From Anaerolineaceae bacterium UBA6801 (GTDB taxonomy: Bacteria > Chloroflexota > Anaerolineae > Anaerolineales > Anaerolineaceae): DNA of 7,910 nucleotides. The stretch lies in assembly GCA_002452315.1 (NCBI GenBank), contig DKFH01000052.1:1-7910 (forward strand). The letters are read 5' to 3'. The notes under the pieces are model-generated. The model was not told the origin of the DNA. It searched no databases and was given only the letters and a program-made list of their open reading frames with translations. Shown here piece after piece: positions 5,200-7,910 of this stretch. The translations under genes and the position numbers were made by a program. The first letter of the stretch is position 1; each line of letters starts with the position of its first letter.

Positions 5200-5849
5200 C
5201 GGACTGTAAACTGATCCCTGCCAGGCGGGTCGAAACTGAATTTGTCGATCGGAATTCGCGTTTCATCACCAATGCTGCCCCAGCATTCAGCGTGGCTGAA
5301 GCCCAGGCTTTTATTGACTGTATCAGGGATAAGTATCCGGACGCGAGTCACCACGTGCCGGTTTATTTGATCGGACATGGGAGCGCCACCATTGCCCATT
5401 GCTCGGATGACGGCGAACCCGCTGGCACGGCCGGCCGGCCAGCACTGGCGGTACTCCAAGGTAGCGGGCTGGGTGATATCGTGGTGGTGATCACGCGCTA
5501 CTTTGGGGGAACGAAACTGGGTACCGGCGGGCTGGTGCGGGCTTACAGCGACAGCATGCGCTTGGTATTGGAGGAAATGCCTCTGGCTAAGAAGGTGGCC
5601 ACGACCACAATCATGTTTGTGGTGTCCTATGCGCTGTTTGAGCCTTCCAAGCTGATGATCAATAATTATGATGGGCTGATCATCGATCAAATTTTTGGCG
5701 CCGATGTGACCCTGACCGTCAGGCTGGTCAATAAGCATCTTGACTCTTTCAAGGAGCGCATGGTCAATTTGACCAATGGACACGTTGAGTTCATCACCAT
5801 TGAAGAGCGAACCAACACCATCATGCCGTTAAGAAACAAAAAGCGTTGA
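5196..5849 (+). CDS. yigZ: YigZ/IMPACT-family protein (UPF0029)
   Basis: A 217-residue protein with the family's two domains. The N-terminal IMPACT domain carries the conserved block SDDGEPAGTAGRP (70-82) and TRYFGGTKLGTGGLVRAY (100-117), with KSRF-like NSRF at 20-23. The C-terminal part (about 138-203) corresponds to DUF1949, a small ferredoxin-like domain. Length is close to the bacterial norm (about 200-215). The eukaryotic relative IMPACT regulates the GCN2 kinase; the function of bacterial YigZ is not established, so no reaction is given. The ATG at 5196 is taken because it leaves the usual short N-terminus and no earlier in-frame start is better. Translation may depend on coupling to the leader ORF that ends in the start codon. 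Its stop codon lies inside the stem of the downstream terminator. It is monocistronic and convergent with the ABC transporter gene. Confidence 0.93.
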   Translation: MTDCKLIPARRVETEFVDRNSRFITNAAPAFSVAEAQAFIDCIRDKYPDASHHVPVYLIGHGSATIAHCSDDGEPAGTAGRPALAVLQGSGLGDIVVVITRYFGGTKLGTGGLVRAYSDSMRLVLEEMPLAKKVATTTIMFVVSYALFEPSKLMINNYDGLIIDQIFGADVTLTVRLVNKHLDSFKERMVNLTNGHVEFITIEERTNTIMPLRNKKR

Positions 5850-5863
5850 GAAATCAACGCTTT
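5830..5863 (-). terminator. Terminator between yigZ and the ABC transporter gene
   Basis: A perfect 10-bp stem AAAGCGTTGA (5840-5849) / TCAACGCTTT (5854-5863) has a GAAA tetraloop. On the - strand it is followed by TTTTGTTTCTT, so it ends the ABC transporter transcript well. On the + strand the T tract is short (TTT, then ATTGCTGTT), so for yigZ it is weaker. The last codons and stop of yigZ form the left arm. Confidence 0.8.
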
Positions 5864-5889
5864 ATTGCTGTTATGGGGGTCGTTGCTGA

Positions 5890-7620
5890 TCAGAGTTTTT
5901 CCTGAACTGTGTAGAACCGCTTATATAACCCATCTTGTTCGATCAAATCCTGGTGTTTTCCCTGTTCGACGATGCTGTCACCTTTCAGGACCACGATCTT
6001 ATCCGCATTGCGGATGGTTGATAAGCGATGGGCGATGATGATGGTCGTGCGCCCTTGCATTAAGCGGTCCAACGCCTGCTGGATGAGGAGTTCAGTTTCG
6101 GTGTCCACAGAGGATGTGGCCTCATCGAGGATCAGGATGGGCGAATTTTTAAGGATTGCACGGGCAATTGAGATGCGCTGACGCTGACCGCCAGAAAGCT
6201 TGACGCCCCGTTCGCCGATGATGGTGTTGAACCCATCCGGGAGCTCTTTGATGAACTCATAGGCATTGGAAATTTTGGCTGCTTCAAGAATTTCCTCGTC
6301 GGTAGCCTGCGGGTTGCCGAAGAGGATGTTCTCACGCACCGTCCCATGAAAGAGGAACACATCCTGCAAGACAATGCTGATGTTTTTCCGCAAGTCCTCT
6401 ACGTCTACCTCGCGAATATCAACCCCGTCTAACTTGATCGAACCGGATTTGACATCGTAAAAACGGGGGATCAGGCTGACGAGGGTGGATTTGCCGACGC
6501 CGGTTGGGCCGACCAGGGCTACGACGTGTGAGGCCGGGATTTCGAGGTTGATGTCTTTGAGCACGATTTCCTGATCGTTATAGCTGAAGGTGACATGCTC
6601 GAAGGTCAATTCCCCGTTGATTGGCTCGGATAAGGGGGTTGGTCGTTCGGGTTCTTTGACATCGGGGGATTCTGTTAAGAGCTCTTCAACGCGGTCAAAG
6701 CCGGCCAATGCTTCCTGGACCTGTTCCCAGGACATACCCAGCGCACGAATGGGCTGGTAGAACATCTCGAGATACAAGAAAAACGCCACCAGGTCAGCAA
6801 TAGAAAGCGTTCCCTGCAGCGCCATCTGACCGCCGAAAAAAATCACCACCAGCTGACCGATGGACGTGGAGAAATCGATGAAGGGCTGGAAAATGGCCAT
6901 CAGCTTCAAGGCGGTAAGCATGGACACCCGGTAACGTTCAATGCCCATTTCGACCCGTTCGAGCTGCTCGCTTTCACGATTGAAGGCTTTGATTTCCCGA
7001 ATGCCGGATATGCTGTCATTGAGCACTGCGTTAAGCTCGCCCACGTCCTGCTGGCGTTTGCGGAATGCCGGCCGGACGACTTTTGAAAAGCCGATCAGGG
7101 CCAGCACAACGAGCGGGATCGGCGCCATACTGTACAGCGTCAGCCGCCAGTTCAAACTGGCCAGGACGGTGGTAATGGCCGCAAAGGTGATCACATTGAC
7201 GATCACATCCGGGAAGGCGTGGGAGATCATGCGCTCAAACAGGTCGGTGTCGTTCACGATGCGAGACATCAATTGGCCGGTTTGCTTGTCCTCATAAAAA
7301 CGCAAGGATAGTTTTTGCATGTGTTCGTACACAAACTTGCGTGCATCGGAAACCACACCCCAACCGGCGATGTGCGCCATATAGCTGCGGGTGAATTGCA
7401 TCACGGCGCGGGCCACGAAGGTAATCAGGGCAATCAATGCCAGCCGGCTGACGGTGTTCAGCGTTTCTTGTGTGAGCTGGCTTTCTGTAGTCACCAGTTC
7501 GATCAAGGTGCGGATCAGCCAGGGAATCAATAATTGGGCGCCAACCAGGGCTAACATGCTGAAAACGGTCGCTGTCAGCGGCCAGAAATATCTTTTAGAA
7601 AAACGAAGCAGTAGTTTCAT
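5890..7620 (-). CDS. ABC transporter half-transporter, fused permease and ATPase (MsbA/BmrA-like exporter)
   Basis: A full-length 576-residue exporter half, expected to work as a homodimer or heterodimer in the cytoplasmic membrane. The N-terminal membrane domain (about 1-300) has hydrophobic segments starting at about residue 13, with the usual coupling region SLRFYEDKQTGQLMSRIVNDTD. The ATPase domain (about 340-576) has Walker A GPTGVGKST (371-379, K377), a Q-loop in SIVLQDVFLF, signature LSGGQ (475-479), Walker B ILILDE with D499 and catalytic E500, and H531 in the switch motif AHRLST. All ATPase residues are intact, so it should be active. The substrate cannot be told: lipids and drugs are typical for the subfamily. 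No partner half is adjacent in the window, though one could lie outside it. Start 7620 is the natural N-terminus and has a near-consensus promoter just upstream. Confidence 0.95.
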   Translation of the reverse strand: MKLLLRFSKRYFWPLTATVFSMLALVGAQLLIPWLIRTLIELVTTESQLTQETLNTVSRLALIALITFVARAVMQFTRSYMAHIAGWGVVSDARKFVYEHMQKLSLRFYEDKQTGQLMSRIVNDTDLFERMISHAFPDVIVNVITFAAITTVLASLNWRLTLYSMAPIPLVVLALIGFSKVVRPAFRKRQQDVGELNAVLNDSISGIREIKAFNRESEQLERVEMGIERYRVSMLTALKLMAIFQPFIDFSTSIGQLVVIFFGGQMALQGTLSIADLVAFFLYLEMFYQPIRALGMSWEQVQEALAGFDRVEELLTESPDVKEPERPTPLSEPINGELTFEHVTFSYNDQEIVLKDINLEIPASHVVALVGPTGVGKSTLVSLIPRFYDVKSGSIKLDGVDIREVDVEDLRKNISIVLQDVFLFHGTVRENILFGNPQATDEEILEAAKISNAYEFIKELPDGFNTIIGERGVKLSGGQRQRISIARAILKNSPILILDEATSSVDTETELLIQQALDRLMQGRTTIIIAHRLSTIRNADKIVVLKGDSIVEQGKHQDLIEQDGLYKRFYTVQEKL

Positions 7621-7629
7621 AGCCCGGAA

Positions 7630-7658
7630 ATTATACTCCCTGATGGATATTTTTACAA
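7630..7658 (-). promoter_or_regulatory. Promoter of the ABC transporter gene, leader almost absent
   Basis: On the - strand TTGTAA (7658-7653), a 17-nt spacer, and a perfect TATAAT (7635-7630) lie before the ATG at 7620. Only 9 nt separate the -10 box and the ATG, giving a predicted leader of about 3 nt. A GGGAG (7640-7636) lies upstream of the predicted RNA start and so cannot serve as a ribosome site. The -35 hexamer and spacer length are the same as at the radical SAM promoter. Confidence 0.65.
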
Positions 7659-7673
7659 ATTAATCGATAATAT

Positions 7674-7741
7674 TTGTCTTTGATTCAATTTAGTTGACAA
7701 TAAATGTAAAATAATTAAGAGTTAGGAGAAGGAAAATCATG
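7674..7741 (+). promoter_or_regulatory. Possible + strand start region: TTGACA, Shine-Dalgarno, then ATG-TAA
   Basis: A perfect -35-like TTGACA (7694-7699) has no convincing -10 at 16-18 bp (best TAAGAG at 7716). It forms half of an inverted repeat TTGTC (7674-7678) / GACAA (7696-7700). Downstream, AGGAGAAGG (7724-7732) is well placed before ATG at 7739, but the next codon is TAA. The region to 7842 shows no recognisable gene. A + strand frame from 7745 stays open to the window end without family-like features and runs through a terminator hairpin, so it is not called. Confidence 0.25.
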
Positions 7742-7842
7742 TAAATGTTAAATATTGAAAGATGCAAGCAACTAGGGAGTGGATCGCCAGGATTGAGATG
7801 GTTGGTTACCAATCAGCAGCCCCGGTATTCGTTGTCGGAATT

Positions 7843-7871
7843 GAAAAAACCGCTACACAAGCGGTTTTTTC
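7843..7871. terminator. Strong bidirectional rho-independent terminator
   Basis: A perfect 12-bp stem, GAAAAAACCGCT (7843-7854) / AGCGGTTTTTTC (7860-7871), has a 5-nt loop and A/T runs on both sides, so it can end transcription in either direction. It may close a short + strand transcript starting near 7700-7740, or a - strand gene entering from beyond the right edge. Confidence 0.8.
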
Positions 7872-7910
7872 AAAAAGCGAGAGAAAAATGTGGAGGTTGT
7901 GAAAGGTTAG

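Noticed and set aside
5139..5783. A 214-residue - strand ORF opposite yigZ
   Set aside because: It is the antisense shadow of yigZ, whose family motifs are unmistakable on the + strand.
7745..7910. A + strand frame of 55 codons open to the window end
   Set aside because: It starts after an ATG-TAA rather than at the well-spaced ATG, its codons run through a 12-bp terminator stem, and it resembles nothing known.
1..7910. CRISPR array, insertion sequence or phage genes
   Set aside because: No regularly spaced repeats, transposase, integrase or phage structural motifs were seen on either strand.

Overview
The window reads as bacterial chromosome from an organism of medium GC. The gene families, and operator-like sites of the GAAC-N4-GTTC type rather than the enterobacterial CTGT-N8-ACAG type, would fit a Chloroflexota (Anaerolineae-like) bacterium. 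That placement is inference; there is no rRNA or other strong phylogenetic marker. There is no sign of a phage, insertion sequence or CRISPR array.

Layout: (1) positions 1-492 hold the 3' end of a RelA/SpoT-type gene on the + strand, open at the window edge, ending in a terminator shared with the convergent operon. (2) A compact three-gene operon on the - strand (3723 down to 529) encodes a radical SAM/helix-hairpin-helix protein of the 'putative DNA modification/repair' type, a DUF6504-like small protein that starts in a 4-bp ATGA overlap, and a secreted protein of unknown function starting 1 bp after that. (3) Divergently, 3876-4544 encodes an SRAP (YedK/HMCES-type) abasic-site DNA-protein crosslink protein. 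The 152-bp divergent spacer carries promoters for both sides. One near-perfect LexA-like palindrome lies inside the radical SAM promoter and a weaker one overlaps the SRAP promoter, so this block looks like a small DNA-damage-response island. (4) tRNA-Glu(TTC), with a very good promoter and a terminator, is followed 112 bp downstream by a decayed partial copy of itself and its terminator. (5) A 340-bp gene-poor stretch follows, possibly with a relic of a lactate racemase-like gene. (6) yigZ (IMPACT family, + strand) has a strong promoter and a leader of tiny ORFs joined by ATGA overlaps. (7) A convergent full-length ABC exporter half-transporter follows (- strand). (8) The last 290 bp are non-coding: the ABC promoter, then an SD/ATG-TAA 'start-stop' element and a strong 12-bp-stem terminator.

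The most interesting results are the likely LexA-controlled DNA-repair island pairing a radical SAM-HhH protein with DUF6504 and SRAP, two - strand promoters whose -10 box lies only 6-9 bp before the start codon (leaderless or nearly leaderless mRNAs), and the decayed tRNA-Glu duplication.
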